A DNA stretch of 64,000 nucleotides from Rhyacophila brunnea (Eukaryota; Arthropoda; Insecta; Trichoptera; Rhyacophilidae): NCBI GenBank assembly GCA_022495005.1, contig JAGYXB010001620.1:1-64000 (forward strand), read 5' to 3'. The position numbers and the translations under genes are program-made. Positions 21,541 through 33,339 of the stretch are shown here, in pieces; within the stretch, counting starts at the first letter, position 1, and every line of letters starts with the position of its first letter. Below the pieces are notes generated by a model. The model had not been told where the DNA came from and did no database searches. It saw nothing but the letters and a program-made list of their open reading frames with translations.

Positions 21541-22308
21541 TTGATTATAGGAGATTTCAACGCAAAGATTGGTAAAGGTAAAAGTGGAGAGTTAGTAAGA
21601 GAATTTGGTCTAGGACAAAGAAATGATCGAGGAGAAAGATTACTACAATTTTGCCAGGAACAGAGTATGGTTGTTTGTAACAAATTATTCAAACTTCCAG
21701 CAAGGCGATTGTATACATGGAAATCCCCACAAGATGATGGCAATAACATTGTAAGAAATCAAATAGACTATATATTAATTCGCAATCGTTACAGAAATAG
21801 CGTAACATCTACTAAAACTTATCCAGGTACTGACATCTCATCTGACCACAATCCTGTTGTAGCTACAGTAAAAATTAGATTAAAAAGATTACTGAGGGAA
21901 CCACGCGCAACCCAACGTGTTGACATTAATCAACTGAAGGATCCCGAAGTCAAACAACAAGTAAAAAGTGCACTCTACACAGAAATAGAACAAATAAAAA
22001 CTTCAGTCATTACATCCTCTGACATAACAGACAAATGGGACAGGATAAAAGATGTGTTCTCCCCCATATCTAATAATCAATTAGAATATAAAAGAACAGC
22101 TAAGAAGCAAAAATGGATGACAGATGAGATTCTGTCTTTAATGGACGAAAGAAGAAAATGGAAAAATAAAAATGAAACTCAATATAGGAGAATTCATAAT
22201 ACCATAAAAAGTAAAATTCGTACAGCTAAAGAAGAATGGATGTCCGACCAATGCAAAGAAATTGAAAATCTCCAACGAAAATACGATTCCTTTAATATGC
22301 ACAAGTAG
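21541..22308 (+). pseudogene. RTE-like endonuclease and linker
   Basis: The frame begins just after a stop at 21484 that separates it from 'VYAPTADKDDDVIEE'. It contains 'LIIGDFNAKIGKGKSGEL', 'YTWKSPQDDGNN' and 'NQIDYILI', followed by 'DISSDHNPVVATVKIRLKR' (catalytic SDH). The order matches an endonuclease/exonuclease/phosphatase fold. A lysine-rich linker ends at a stop at 22306-22308. Confidence 0.85.
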
Positions 22309-22320
22309 ATAAAGGAAACA

Positions 22321-23135
22321 TTGGGAATTACGAAAGGAACCTCATCAACTATCTTGAAAGACGAAAATGGGCGTATTATATTAGATATAGAAAAGAAGCT
22401 GACTCGTTGGAAGACATATATTGAAAATCTGTTTGATGATGATAGGGGACCAATTGGCTATACTTTTAATGGATGTGAACAAGCCCCATGCATAAATAGG
22501 GCAGAAATAATAAACGCAATACGAAATTCTAAAAATGCTAAAGCTGTCGGCCCTGATAATATTTACAACGAAATGATAAAATTATTAGAAGAAGATCAAT
22601 TAGAAATTCTCGTTGATTTGTGTAATAAAATTTACGAAACGGGCATAATTCCCGATGATTGGTTGAAATCGACATTCATTACTCTACCAAAAAAGGCGAA
22701 TGCAAAGGAGTGCAGCGAGTTTAGAACAATAAGTTTGATGAGCCACATGTTAAAAGTTTTATTAAAAATCATCCATAATAGGATTTTTCGAAAATGCGAA
22801 GAAGACATGGATGACACACAATTTGGCTTCAGAAGTGGTTTGAGCACTCGCGAAGCACTTTTCAGCTTGAATGTTCTAGTGCAAAGATGCCTAGATGTTA
22901 ATGTTGATGTTTATATGTGTTTCATCGATTACGAGAAAGCATTCGATACGAACTCTTACAGGAGAAAGGCATCGATGCAAGAGACATTCAACTGATAGCC
23001 AACTTATATTGGAATCAAACAGCGAATATTAAGATTGAAAACGAAATCAGTGGAGAGGTAAAAAATCGTCGCGGTGTAAGACAGGGGTGCATATTGTCAC
23101 CTTTGCTATTTAACATGTACTCGGAAGCTATCTAA
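22321..23135 (+). pseudogene. RTE-like reverse transcriptase, broken and lacking YADD
   Basis: The first frame (to 22995) has 'KAVGPDNIYNEMIKLL', 'STFITLPKKANA' and 'FGFRSGLSTREALFSL', then 'VDVYMCFIDYEKAFDT' (first catalytic Asp motif). A small deletion and frameshift follow at about 22950. The second frame continues with 'IQLIANLYWNQTANIKIEN' and 'NRRGVRQGCILSPLLFNMYS'. The element then jumps directly to the sequence after the palm at 23136, so the YADD motif is gone. Confidence 0.85.
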
Positions 23136-23880
23136 GCTAGTTTAAAGAGTTTACATCAACTGGTAGAAAAGGTTAATGAGGTCAGTAATTCTTATGGTTT
23201 AAAAATAAACCTCAAGAAAACAAAACTATTACTGGTATCAAAAACAGCGACACCAGACACCAACACAAATTTTGTCATTAACAGCGAACTAATCGAACGT
23301 GTGACCCATTATAAATATTTAGGTACATAGGTCAATGAGAAATGGGACCAGTGTCAGGAAACAAAAACTAGAATTGAGATCGCAAGGAGCGCCTTTCTCA
23401 AAATGAGACGCCTCCTTAGCAATCGAGATCTTAACCTAGGTCTGAGACTGCGTATGGTACGATGTTATGCGCTCTCAATTCTTTTCTATGGTATAGAAGT
23501 ATGGACGCTAAACCAAGAGATGTCACGGAGACTTGAAGCTTTCGAGATGTGGCTGTATAGACGCATCCTCAAAATTCCTTGGACTGACCGGGTGACAAAT
23601 GTTGAAGTTCTCAATCGAATGGGGAAGGACTGAGAAGTTCTACGTAGTATTAAAACCAGGAAACTACAATACCTCGGCCACATTATGAGAGGACAAAAAT
23701 ACAGCATTCCCCAACTTGTCATTCAAGGAAAGGTCAATGGGAAGCGTAGCAGAGGACGGCGCCGCATTTCGTGTGTTAAGAACCTCCGAGATTGGTACGA
23801 GGCAGCTCCAACGAACTGTTCCGGGTAGCAGACGACAAAGATAAGATCGCCTTGATGGTGGCCGACCTCCGCTAGGGGAT
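23136..23880 (+). pseudogene. RTE-like RT C-terminal region
   Basis: It starts with 'LVEKVNEVSNSYGLKINLKK' and reaches 'VTHYKYLGT', then a stop at 23327. The frame resumes with 'FYGIEVWTLNQEMSRRLEAF', 'EMWLYRRILKIPWTDRV', 'KLQYLGHIMRGQKY' and 'GKRSRGRRR'. These are the usual C-terminal motifs of RTE-type elements. Further stops follow. Confidence 0.8.
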
Positions 23881-23895
23881 GGCACAATAAGAAGA

Positions 23896-24490
23896 AGAAC
23901 CTACCTCATGATGAAAAGATATTCTCAAAGTGAGTACGAATTTTTATTATTATTTCGTTGCTGCTCTCTGTGCAAATACCAATTTTGTGTGTTTAGTGTG
24001 CTTTTTTTATAACCTTGTGTACAAAGAGATTGAACTCTTTCTCATCTTCAATCTCTTTGCTTGTGTACTTTTTCTAATACTGTGAAAAATGAGTTTGTTT
24101 ACAATTGCAATACAAAATAGGTAGGTAGGTACCTCAAAATAATCATGCATGTTTATTTGTATATTATGATAGAGGTTTCTGACTAATTTGTTTAGAAAAA
24201 ATAACATAATATTATATTGTCTATGTTCAAACTTCAAAATGTTGAATGTTGAATGGTTTCTTGCGGTGTCGACAAACATTAGTTATTTTTTTTTTTAACA
24301 ATTAGTTATTTTTACATATTGCCAAATCTACTTCTGATATACTTATAAAACTGTACATGTGAAAATATATAATGTAAGAATTTCGTTTGATTTCACTTTA
24401 TATAAAGTATTTATGTTGTAATGTTGGTTTTTGCTCGCCTTCGATTGCGATTGATATAGGTTATATTATTATCTCAAGCATTATTTATTG
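23896..24490. other. AT-rich spacer, nothing recognised
   Basis: A short inverted motif around 'caaagagattga'/'tcaatctctttg' (24024-24060) is the only structure seen. Confidence 0.4.
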
Positions 24491-24670
24491 GGTACAAGTC
24501 GGTTATGGGGAAGCCAGCAGCAAACAAATTTTGAAAGTAGCCGACATACTGGATTATTTGTTAGGTTGGGTTAGGTTAGGTTTTCATTCTTGTAATTCAT
24601 GAATTTTGCCAAAATCGGCTATGACAATTAGCGCGGTTCCCACATTGCTTCCCCATAACCAACTTGTACC
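24491..24670. mobile_element. 180-bp MITE, family 'GGTACAAGTCGGTTATGGGG'
   Basis: Begins GGTACAAGTCGGTTATGGGG and ends CCCCATAACCAACTTGTACC. It is the second copy of the family at 12446-12615, with 'attcatgaattttgccaaaa' inside. Confidence 0.82.
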
Positions 24671-24814
24671 TTGTACCTTTAATAATTGTATTGTTTTGGT
24701 ATTATATTTAAACGAAATACCTACTACAGTTTGGAAAGAAGTACGGTGGTTGTAACTGGTCCTCCGCCGTCTTTAGCTGTCAGTCGCCATTTTGGAATTC
24801 AGCTATCTTTTAGT

Positions 24815-25203
24815 CATCGAATTAATTATAGTACGCGGTCCAAGAAATTATAGTATTTCGGCAAAAATTGTAGGACGTGTTGAAAATGTAAGTTTTTTGT
24901 TTGTCACATAAACATAACGGAGAATTCGAGAAATTCTGATGCCCTGCTTTATTTAAACATCTCTTACGACCGAAAAATGCTAATTGGCGAATTCAATTAA
25001 TTCCATTTTTCCAATTAACCTAACCTAACCCAACCCAACCCAACCCAACCTAATCTATCCGGCGAATTCAATTAATTCCATTTTTCAAAATTGTGGTATT
25101 TTTGACGTACTATACTTTTTAATAGTACGCGGACGAAAATGTTACCTTTTTAATAGTACACAGACCAAAATGTACTATAATTATAGTTCGGTTGGCAACA
25201 CTG
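24815..25203. mobile_element. Degenerate relative of the CAGTGTTGCCA hAT-type MITE
   Basis: Contains repeated 'ttatagtacgcgg' and 'aaattatagtattt' motifs like 1257-1470 and ends GTTGGCAACACTG at 25203. A matching left terminus is not clear, so it may be truncated. It contains a short run of CCTAACC/CCCAACC units (25018-25062). Confidence 0.5.
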
Positions 25204-25375
25204 CACTCACTGACAGCTGATTGGCAGCTCGCGACGGCGGAGAACAAGTATGAAGACCCAGAAGTACTCTACAGATTTAATATAATAAAAAATAGGAAGA
25301 ATTCTTACCAACCAGTATAAAATATTGAATTAAAAAAATATTAAGTAGGTATACAAAAAAATAGTAAGTACTTAA

Positions 25376-25597
25376 GGGGGGACATGCTCGGCGTAGGTCA
25401 AAATTGAGTTTTTATTGTATTTTTAAACCATGATCCTGGACACTCCTTAAACGTTGTAGATAATCTATTTATATAATTTTGAAGCCTTATTATCTTTTAT
25501 ATTTATTTTAAACATTTGATGACTGCATAAAGTATTTTTGTTACCTACATAAAATAGTATTCTTTTAAACCTCTCGCTCTAATGTTTTAGAATATAG
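25376..25597. mobile_element. TTAA-type foldback element, left arm only
   Basis: Follows TTAA at 25372-25375 and begins GGGGGGACATGCTCGGCG. It matches the left arm of the complete element at 56815-57817 up to 'gttttagaatatagtcat' and is then truncated. Confidence 0.8.
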
Positions 25598-25599
25598 TC

Positions 25600-26800
25600 A
25601 TATGACAATTATCAACAAACGCGGGCTGTCAGTTGCGATCTGTCAAAAATGGACTCTGCCGAATTTGCCGGTTCGCTAAACTTATGGTAGAGGGGCATTA
25701 GGTGTTCGGGTTCGGCGAGATGCTTATGTACTAAATTTGGATGAACGCAATTATACGGGCGTATTATATATCTGGCGTAAAATCGCATTCGAAAATTTTG
25801 GATGAACACCCTATTAGTCCAATATTTTTATTAAAACAGTCCACTGTATTGAAAAGTATTTCATGTTTCCAACCAAGTTTTAAATGGAATGCACTTAAGA
25901 ACATACATAAGTGAAACAGCAAATAATTTTCAACAGACGTGGGGTGGGACGAAATTTTTCACTCGTTAATCGGAGACCGACAGTAGAGGTGTAAGCACGT
26001 CAATTTGTTTTGTGATGGCGTCGGAGGAATATATTCTTAAAACATGTCAATGAATATACTATTATTATTACTAATATAACAATAACATTAAATGGACGCG
26101 TGTTGAATTTTTATGACAAATTATATTTCGTTCGGCTCGCGTCATTTGCACAATCCGCGCATCGCCTAGTCACGATCTTTTTAGACCAGCCTTAAAAATC
26201 TATGCTACCAAGGTTGACATTTTTTTATCAGCATTGAGAATAAAAATATTTACAAACCTTAAAGCGATTTTAGATTCGGGAAAATACAATTACCTAGTTT
26301 TATTAAAAATTATCATTTGTATTTTGACATATCGGAACTTACTATAGGAATGAGTTTGCAAAATTACACTTATTGCCAGAAATGCGAAAAGTATGGTACC
26401 TATTTGTCAATAATTTTCAGATACTTTATGGGTTATCATTCAAAAATAGAATATATTACTTATATACTTTGTATGTAATACAAGCAGTTTTTTAAATCTT
26501 TAGGACTTAATTGGTTTTTTATTTAGCACTAAACTTAAAATTCTGAAGAGAAATAAACAAAAGTTTTTATTTATTGCACTTTGAACCTCCATAATATATC
26601 CGTTTAAATGTTTTTGTTTTCTTTTGTCTTTTATATCATATTAAATTAAAGCATCCTTCTTTATTTATGTTCAAAAAAATAAATCATTTAAACATATTAT
26701 ACTTTTTGAGTTATTAATATTTGATTGTCGGAAGTCAATTTATAGTACGTCATGTATAAGTACCTAAAATGTCAAAAATGAAAATTATTACCTATTGTTT
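25600..26800. other. Intergenic DNA, nothing recognised
   Basis: AT-rich with a slightly GC-richer patch at 26090-26180. No supported gene or repeat boundary. Confidence 0.4.
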
Positions 26801-26814
26801 ATTACAGGTATGGA

Positions 26815-27445
26815 AAGACATAAGTAGGAATACAAGGGCCAAAAAAAGCGAAAATCATCATCTCCCAAAAGAAGACATGAGTCCGGCTGTCTGCTCTCCG
26901 GGAGCGAGTTTTGGCTCTAATACAGCCAATTACGGTCACTGGTGAGCATCGTGGCTAGGGGTAGTTCGTGGACGTTCTCTGGGGTAGGTCATTCAAACAA
27001 TTTATTTTATATTGATTAACAGAACAAAAGGATTCGTCCGTCGTATGTTTACTTATGATGATTACATTTAATTCACAGATACCTGAGGACGTCTTGGCAG
27101 TCTTGCCATCGACTACCCCGGCAACAACATGAAAGCAACCCTCAGAACAACTCCGCGTATAGCTGATGAGCAACTGCCTTAATCCATTGGTCCCATATAT
27201 TCCGAGGCATCATCAGATATGATGATGGAAACCCCCAAGTATTCAACCTCTGCGACACCACGGGTGACAGCTCGAACTATTGTACAGGAAGCTGCCTTCA
27301 CAAGAGCCGATACCGCTAAACGGGAAGACAGTGCTGTCTTCCCAGCAATGGCGAAAGTCCACACTGTTCGTGCCCGGCTGCCACTGTCCTACAACTGTGC
27401 GACAATGCAGATGATGGCTCTGTTGCCCCACAATTTTTGCTAGTT
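26815..27445 (+). pseudogene. Possible Myb/SANT-like (Harbinger-associated) protein remnant
   Basis: After an acceptor-like 'ttattacag' at 26806-26814 the sequence reads VWKDISRNTRAKKSE, and in another frame 'LRERVLALIQPITVTGEHR'. These two pieces resemble the Myb/SANT-like DNA-binding protein (NAIF1/zeste-like) that accompanies PIF/Harbinger transposons. A second acceptor-like site near 27080 precedes 'PEDVLAVLPSTTPATT'. At 27219-27443 an open frame is rich in Thr, Ala and Arg. Stops and frame changes suggest decay. This is inference from short motifs; a domain search would decide. Confidence 0.4.
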
Positions 27446-27499
27446 GCCCCACCATAGAGTTACTGACACAAAACATGTCAGAAGTATCTGTGCTGAACA

Positions 27500-28260
27500 C
27501 AAATATCTATGCTCAATGCAAAAATAGATGACCTTTGCAATAATAGACTATGATCACTCTTTTGGGGTGGTCGTACCTGTTTCGGGGGTTTCACTGAATC
27601 ATAATTACCGTGTTGAGGCGAATATGAAATCACAGCATCGTGTATCTCAATATAAGTGATTTTATCAGAATTTATGTTTAATTCATATGGCGATATTAAG
27701 TTTGTTCATATTTAGAACCATGCATTATTTCACTTGTTTCTCATTTTTATAATCAACTGTGAAACATTATCTTATATTCATCTCAAAATAGTTTTTTCAT
27801 GTAAATACAAATACTTAAAAGAATTCCATTTCAAAGTATATATTATTCATGTCAGTATGCTTGCATTTCCATAACTTTTGAATGCCTTGAACCAATAATT
27901 TGTTTAGTTTTGTTTCAATGCAATGTTTTATTTAATGGGTATTTATGTGTGTCTCCATCTGTGATTTTTCCATGTGTATCTTGTTTGTTATTATAAGGAG
28001 TGTCTTGAAAATTTGCAAATTTTGTGCATGTCTATTTGTAAATAGCATTATTGGTTGTATATTGGTCTATATAAAAACATTTTTTGAGAGAGTGAAAGGA
28101 ATAATTAAATTTTTATTGCTTTCTATTATATTTCACAGAATATTCAAATATTTTAAAAATATGAAATGACCACAAAAATACAACACCCATTATTTTGAAA
28201 CCACTAGAGTAGCTACCAGGGCCATAGCAAGGTCTTTTGGTACCCAGGGCAAGAGGTAGA
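27500..28260. other. AT-rich intergenic DNA, nothing recognised
   Basis: No supported features; a short low-complexity open frame at 27945-28169 looks spurious. Confidence 0.4.
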
Positions 28261-28344
28261 TTTTGAGCCTCCACAACCCCACCAAAATACTAAGCCGGAT
28301 CACACATCTAAACTCGTCTCGTCTGCAACGTGTCGAATGTAGTT

Positions 28345-29612
28345 GCGTTTTAGCCGGCAAATTGATCAGTGACCGTGACAGCCGTCACGTTTTTGGTGAC
28401 AATCATCACAGAGGTCACGAAGGCTTCCGCAGAACTGGAAGCACTCAAAAATGTTAGTCGGTCAGCAAAGGAGTCGATAGTGAATAGTCTGGGAGTAATC
28501 AGGCTCGTTTGTCAGGCCGCAGAGCTTGAGAGCGCCCTCATCAAATCGAAGGCGCGTGCTGAGGCAACTAGAGGTCTACTTAATCAGGAAAAGCGTCACA
28601 CAACGCAGCTCTCAGTTGATCGCCGGTCTGTCCCACAGATCTTTAGCGGAGCATCTTCGCAAATGGAGAGTGAACCGCCGCTGCAAAGCCTTACCCCAAT
28701 AAATTCGCGCAGTGTTTGCAATATTACACTGCGGCCAGCACAGCCGCATTCAGTCAGTCTCACAAGATCCGAAACCGTCATTTCCGATAGACCGGTACCG
28801 GCAAAGCGTTCCTTTGCGGAAGTTTCCGGGGCTATACGATCCTCTGGGAAGCCAGAGAATGCATCTGTCTTGGAGTTTCCGGCTTTGACTACAGCTGCGT
28901 CGCGGAAAGCTCGTTCACGGCATGCTGTGATCTTAACAAGCTAAGTTAACGATACGACGAGCGAGGAGGTTGAGAAATGTATAAGAGAAACGGTGGACAC
29001 GCCAATCTAGGGATCACTGTCTTTGGCGAGGGAGACTGGTGGATGCTGTTAGTGGCTTCGAAGTTCTCACCACATCGGTCAGCTCACTCGAAAGGCTAAG
29101 GGTTGTTACAAAGGGTATTGAGGAGAATTTTGATGAGGAACAGCTGATAACTGCACTACATCATCAAAATGCATTCATAAAAACGTTAGCAGTCAATACG
29201 TACTAGGTATACGACTAATACGTCTATTTACTAATACGTCTATAAAACGAAAGATCGCAGTCAGCATAAATTCAACTACATCCTGGAGGTGGAATCCTCC
29301 TTGTATTATTAGAAGGTGGAAGTTGGCGGCCTGAACGTTAGTTTCTAGAGGGTTCGACTACAGCCATGTTCCAGTGTTGTGCATTGCACGAAATGCCTAG
29401 GGTATGGGCATACTGGTAATACTTGCAAGGAAGCTGTTGCGTGCCGGGGATGTGGGGGTAGCACAAAATTGCGGAATGTTCCAAAAAGGATAAGTTACCA
29501 TGTGTCAACTGCATCCACACTGACGGATCACAGTCCTCTATCGCGCGCATGCATATTGCACGGCCAACAAGAAGCCAAGTCTATTTCTGCAACTGACTTC
29601 GGAAACCAATAA
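28345..29612 (+). pseudogene. Gag-like ORF1 of a non-LTR retrotransposon (R1/TRAS type), degenerate
   Basis: A long open frame (28369-28944) encodes an Ala/Ser/Lys-rich, partly coiled-coil-like stretch ('LECALIKSKARAEATRG'-like region). The frame then breaks repeatedly: around 29080-29160 it reads 'SLERLRVVTKGIEENFDEEQ'. At 29379-29425 a zinc knuckle CTKCLGYGHTGNTC (CX2CX4HX4C) is followed by 'ACRGCGG'. This order is that of an R1- or Jockey-type Gag. No endonuclease or RT follows, so the element was truncated. Family assignment is by layout only. Confidence 0.65.
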
Positions 29613-29639
29613 TGGCTATCAGTACCGGCCGGTGGTCTT

Positions 29640-30305
29640 CAGAATAGCATTTTTTGGTAGTGCGCAAATGGTTTACCTTCTTGTAAAGAGAAGATAGCTT
29701 AGTGTAAAATGGCTGAAACGTCTAACTTCTTCAGAAGGTAAATTAAATATGTCTTGGTTTATTTATTCTATTTCTCAAAAAAGTTTTAGCTCAGAAAAAC
29801 ACTTCATGGATGGATGTTACCTGCATCCTACATAATATTATGTGGAATTTTTTAAAATTCATGTTAAAATACTCAAAGAATCAATATTGTATTTAGTGTT
29901 TACATATTAGTATAAGGTTAATAAACATGGAGAGTTGATTTAAAATCAATAAATAATGGTTAATGTTCTTTCCGCTTCATATGCAATTAGTCAGCCAACT
30001 ATGAAAAAGTATAAGGTTATGGTGGTCACTTTGTTAAAAGTGCAAAGCAGTATTTTTTTTTTTTTTTTTAAATCTTTCTCATTTTTATTAATGTATGTGA
30101 AAGTATAAAATGAACTAGCATCATGTAGGTAATATTTATATTGTAAATCACGCTTCATTCAAACTCTGCTTATTTCTAATGTATTTATATGTTATTAAAA
30201 GTATTTTTCTCTTATATTATCGTTCTTATTTAATTTTCAGCTACGACCTACTCATGTATTGCCATTGTGTTTTTTTTTTTTATTATATTGAATGTATTTG
30301 AGGGC
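29640..30305. other. AT-rich spacer, nothing recognised
   Basis: Several T-runs (30052-30070, 30271-30282) but no defined element. Confidence 0.4.
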
Positions 30306-30309
30306 TTTG

Positions 30310-30625
30310 CCTAATGTCTAAAAATCCCTAATTCTTGTCAAATTTGGGATCACAGAGATTATAAATATAATTTTTTATTGTAAATATTTCACTATATAAT
30401 TAATGTTAACAACAATTATACTAATGGTTTTATAAACGCGTTTAAAAATTAATAAACCTAAAAAATCTTAACACCACTGCACATGGATGTACTGAAATAT
30501 GACTATATTCTAAAACATTAGATCGAGAGGTTTGAAAGAATACTATTTTATGGAATAAAAATACTTTATGCAGTCATCAAATGTTTAAAATAAATATAAA
30601 GGATAATAAGGCTTCAAAATTATTG
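30310..30625. mobile_element. TTAA-type foldback element, right half only
   Basis: Matches 57370-57715 of the complete element at 56815-57817: 'tttgggatcacagagatta', 'tcttaacaccactgcacat', 'tatgactatattctaaaaca' and 'aggataataaggcttcaaaa'. It breaks off at about 30625 before the terminal GTTCCCCC, so it is truncated at both ends. Confidence 0.8.
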
Positions 30626-30932
30626 GTTATTGCCAGCGCTCGAAATGGTAAAGCTTACGAACCGGAGTGCTCGACAGTTTTCTGAAGAACAATACATAGA
30701 TATCATAGTTAGAAGACATAGTTATCAATTTTATGTGTATTTCATAAAATAAGTGTGTTAGATTTTCTATTATATGGCCTATCTAGCTCAGACGGTCAAA
30801 TTATTTTTTCCACGAGACGGAGCGGTAATTTTACCGATTTCACGAACAGGAACTGCGCTCCGGTGTGCTCCGGTCCATTTCGAGCCCTGGTTATTGCTAA
30901 GTTTCGGTAGGTACGTACCTATATCTATATAT
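30626..30932. other. Spacer, nothing recognised
   Basis: No supported feature before the hAT element. Confidence 0.4.
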
Positions 30933-31797
30933 CAGTGGCGAAGGGTGACTTTTTGAAAGAGGTAGGCTGTGGGAGTAACCATGCTTGTCAGATATATTTG
31001 CGGGAAATAAGAAGAAAACCCAATATTACTACTGATGAATAGGTACGCTAAAACGAAGAAATTTCAAAAGCTTAGTTGGTTTGTTTTAATTAGTTCATAA
31101 AAATAAGCAATTAGTTTGAATTACTTATGTATTTTCCTAAATATTTATAAACGTAACATACACTCAAAATATATATTACCTATCATCTATGAAAATATCC
31201 GTTGTTGTATATATATTATGTTCCATAACAATTTATAATTTAACCCGTAAAACTAGACATTTTAAATTAAAACACAGACTTAGATAGGTAAAATATCAGA
31301 TATCTAAATTGTCTAATGAGTAAACTAATAAATAAATAAAAATCACCAGATAAATTATTTTATATTTTTAACAACAATCAATAGGTACATATATTTTTTT
31401 AAATTATCTTCTTATTAATTATTTTGAATAAATGTGCTCTCGCGACGTAAGCGCTAACGAAACAGCTTGTACATTTGTATGCGGGACGCCAGACATTTTG
31501 AAATAATGAGAAAAAAACTTCATATTGAAAAACCCGTCGATTCACGCGAAAATAATCCTATACAATATGTGAAGCGAAACGCGGTGTGTTCTATTTTTTT
31601 TCTTAGTTTCGAGAGATGGTGCTTATTGAAATATGGGAAAAGATTGTAAAATTATGACAATTATACGATAGATGTCTTTGGGCATATTGAATATATTATT
31701 ATTTGTGATTATATAAAAAGGCAACATGAAGATAAAAATTATTTTTCTTAAGAAGGTAGGCTTTAAATAATCGCCTAGTTTGGAGTCTTCGCCACTG
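30933..31797. mobile_element. 865-bp hAT-type element with 8-bp TSD
   Basis: Begins CAGTGGCGAAGGGTGAC and ends GTCTTCGCCACTG. It is flanked by a perfect CTATATAT duplication at 30925-30932 and 31798-31805. The interior is AT-rich and shows no transposase. By its termini it belongs with the short MITEs at 7248-7457 and 43027-43442. Confidence 0.9.
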
Positions 31798-31810
31798 CTA
31801 TATATACATA

Positions 31811-31892
31811 ATGACTCTTCTCGATTTGCCGCCCTTCGAGTAACTGCCGCCCCCCAAGCGACGCTCAATCTGCTTACCCCCACGGGACGTAA
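31811..31892. repeat. Terminal fragment of the CAGTGACGTCC hAT family
   Basis: The reverse complement of this stretch matches the left 80 bp of the elements at 50531 and 50873, with shared blocks 'gggggtaggcagattgagcg' and 'gtcgcttgggg'. Only the end is present. Confidence 0.75.
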
Positions 31893-31929
31893 TTGCCCAG
31901 GGTTCCGCAGAACCTGTTTGGGAATCACT

Positions 31930-32835
31930 GCACTAAGGAGAGAGGCCTAGATCTAGTAGGTAGGTATAGGTGCTCTGTTTTAATACCAAGTCCTATATTC
32001 TATTGAATTAAATCCAGTTTGATCCATTGTTATTCACGATCGCGTGCGAAATAATTCAATGAACCCTCCATAGATAATATATAGGCATTATTGTGATGGA
32101 AATCTATTGTAGAAGCATTTTTTTTTATAATAATAATCGAGTTGTTTATCTGAACAAAGTTGCATGTGATTAAAAAAAGGAGTTATGTGCCATTGTCGTA
32201 GTTCTTGTTATTTCAATTTCAAATTTAATTAATTTATGTTTTTAAAATATTGTGGACATTACAAATTATAAGGTTAAGATGTTCATAACATGACTTGAGA
32301 TATTATTATAAAGAAGAAAGGAAAATAAAAAATCGGTGTGTGTACTTATGTACGCGCGCTAGATGTTATACTTCTTTGGCGTAGGTAACAAAACTTGTGA
32401 TAACCTAGATTCTTCGACTAGCTCTTAATTATCTTGTTAAATTACACATTCAAGAAAAAGGGCGGCTTATTGCAGCGCCATTGGTTTATTTCTACTTTTC
32501 ACTTTAACTTACGAAATTATATAATATTTTTATCATATTTTTTTAAAGTAACAACTGTCACTCTAACATTTAATCGTTTGTTTACGCAAGGAATTGCAAA
32601 TGGCTGACAATAATAACGGAACGGAACAATAATAAAATTCTACTATCAAACTTGCGTTTGTAAACAGCTGACTGATTCGCTGCTAGCTTCATACTGTCGC
32701 GCACTTTCATAACGGTGTGCGCGCGCAGCTCTCAATTTCCCTCCCTACCGAACACCCTAAAAGAAGTATAACTTTAAAAATGAAAATATAAAAAGAAAAC
32801 ATAATATAAACACAAAATCAGTGAAAATACAATTA
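31930..32835. other. Intergenic DNA with weak inverted motif
   Basis: 'gttatacttcttt' near 32365 is inverted as 'aaagaagtataac'-like sequence near 32760, with a 'gtacgcgcgctag' block. This may be a degenerate TIR element, but ends are not defined. Confidence 0.35.
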
Positions 32836-32839
32836 CACA

Positions 32840-33225
32840 TCTATAGAAGTACACCGAGTTTGCTAAGGAGACCCTATTTAAAAAATTTATAAAATAGCAT
32901 CCACCTAAACTCACACTCACGCAAGTGGAATATATCAGCACACGAAGCAATTTGGTTGAACATAGTTATCGCCTCCCAATTGTCATCACCAGTGGCAGAT
33001 TGGTTCTGCACCTTGGGAGAATAAACAACTGATGGTCCCTATTTCTAAGATAGTTATCAGGGGCACATAGGTTAACACTGCCCAGAATGGCAGAGTTCTC
33101 ATTTATACCTCGTAGAAGTCGGAAAAAATACGTAGCTAAATAAAGATCTCTTCTAAATTGCAGACTGTAGTGTGTAAGTATGCCTAAGACCCCAAGAGAA
33201 AGTCAGTTTTTCCCCAAATAATTTA
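32840..33225 (-). mobile_element. Jockey-type 3' fragment
   Basis: The minus strand encodes, with a frameshift, 'NSAILGSVNLCAPDNYLRN' and 'LPRCRTNLPLVMTIGR', then 'HLRECEFRWMLFYKFFK' and a stop. It is homologous to 354-581 in the element at the left edge. 5'-truncated and dead. Confidence 0.8.
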
Positions 33226-33339
33226 TAGTAGGTGTACCTCAATTATTATTATAAGACTATTTTAAAACTCTAGATTATTAGATATCTTAAAACTCTAGTT
33301 TCAGGTAAATTACCACTCAATCAAATTTACAAATGTGAA

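Larger units (their letters stand above)
21436..23895 (+). mobile_element. RTE-like non-LTR retrotransposon, degenerate
   Basis: Plus-strand order is endonuclease (21436-21910), linker (21910-22310), reverse transcriptase fingers and palm start (22321-22965), a palm segment in another frame (22960-23135) and the C-terminal region (23136-23830), ending in 'ataagaagaagaac' near 23895. In-frame stops occur at about 21484, 22306 and 23132, and two deletions hit the RT. Many animal genomes carry such copies annotated as 'craniofacial development protein 2-like' or 'endonuclease-reverse transcriptase'. RTE-clade assignment rests on motifs such as FEMWLYRRILKIPWTDRV and GKRSRGRRR. Confidence 0.85.

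Noticed and set aside
25018..25062. Telomere-like CCTAACC/CCCAACC run
   Set aside because: Only a few imperfect units inside a degenerate MITE; not a telomeric array.
27179..27500. Minus-strand frames of 61 and 85 codons
   Set aside because: No recognisable motif; they overlap the better supported plus-strand remnant and have no splice or start support.
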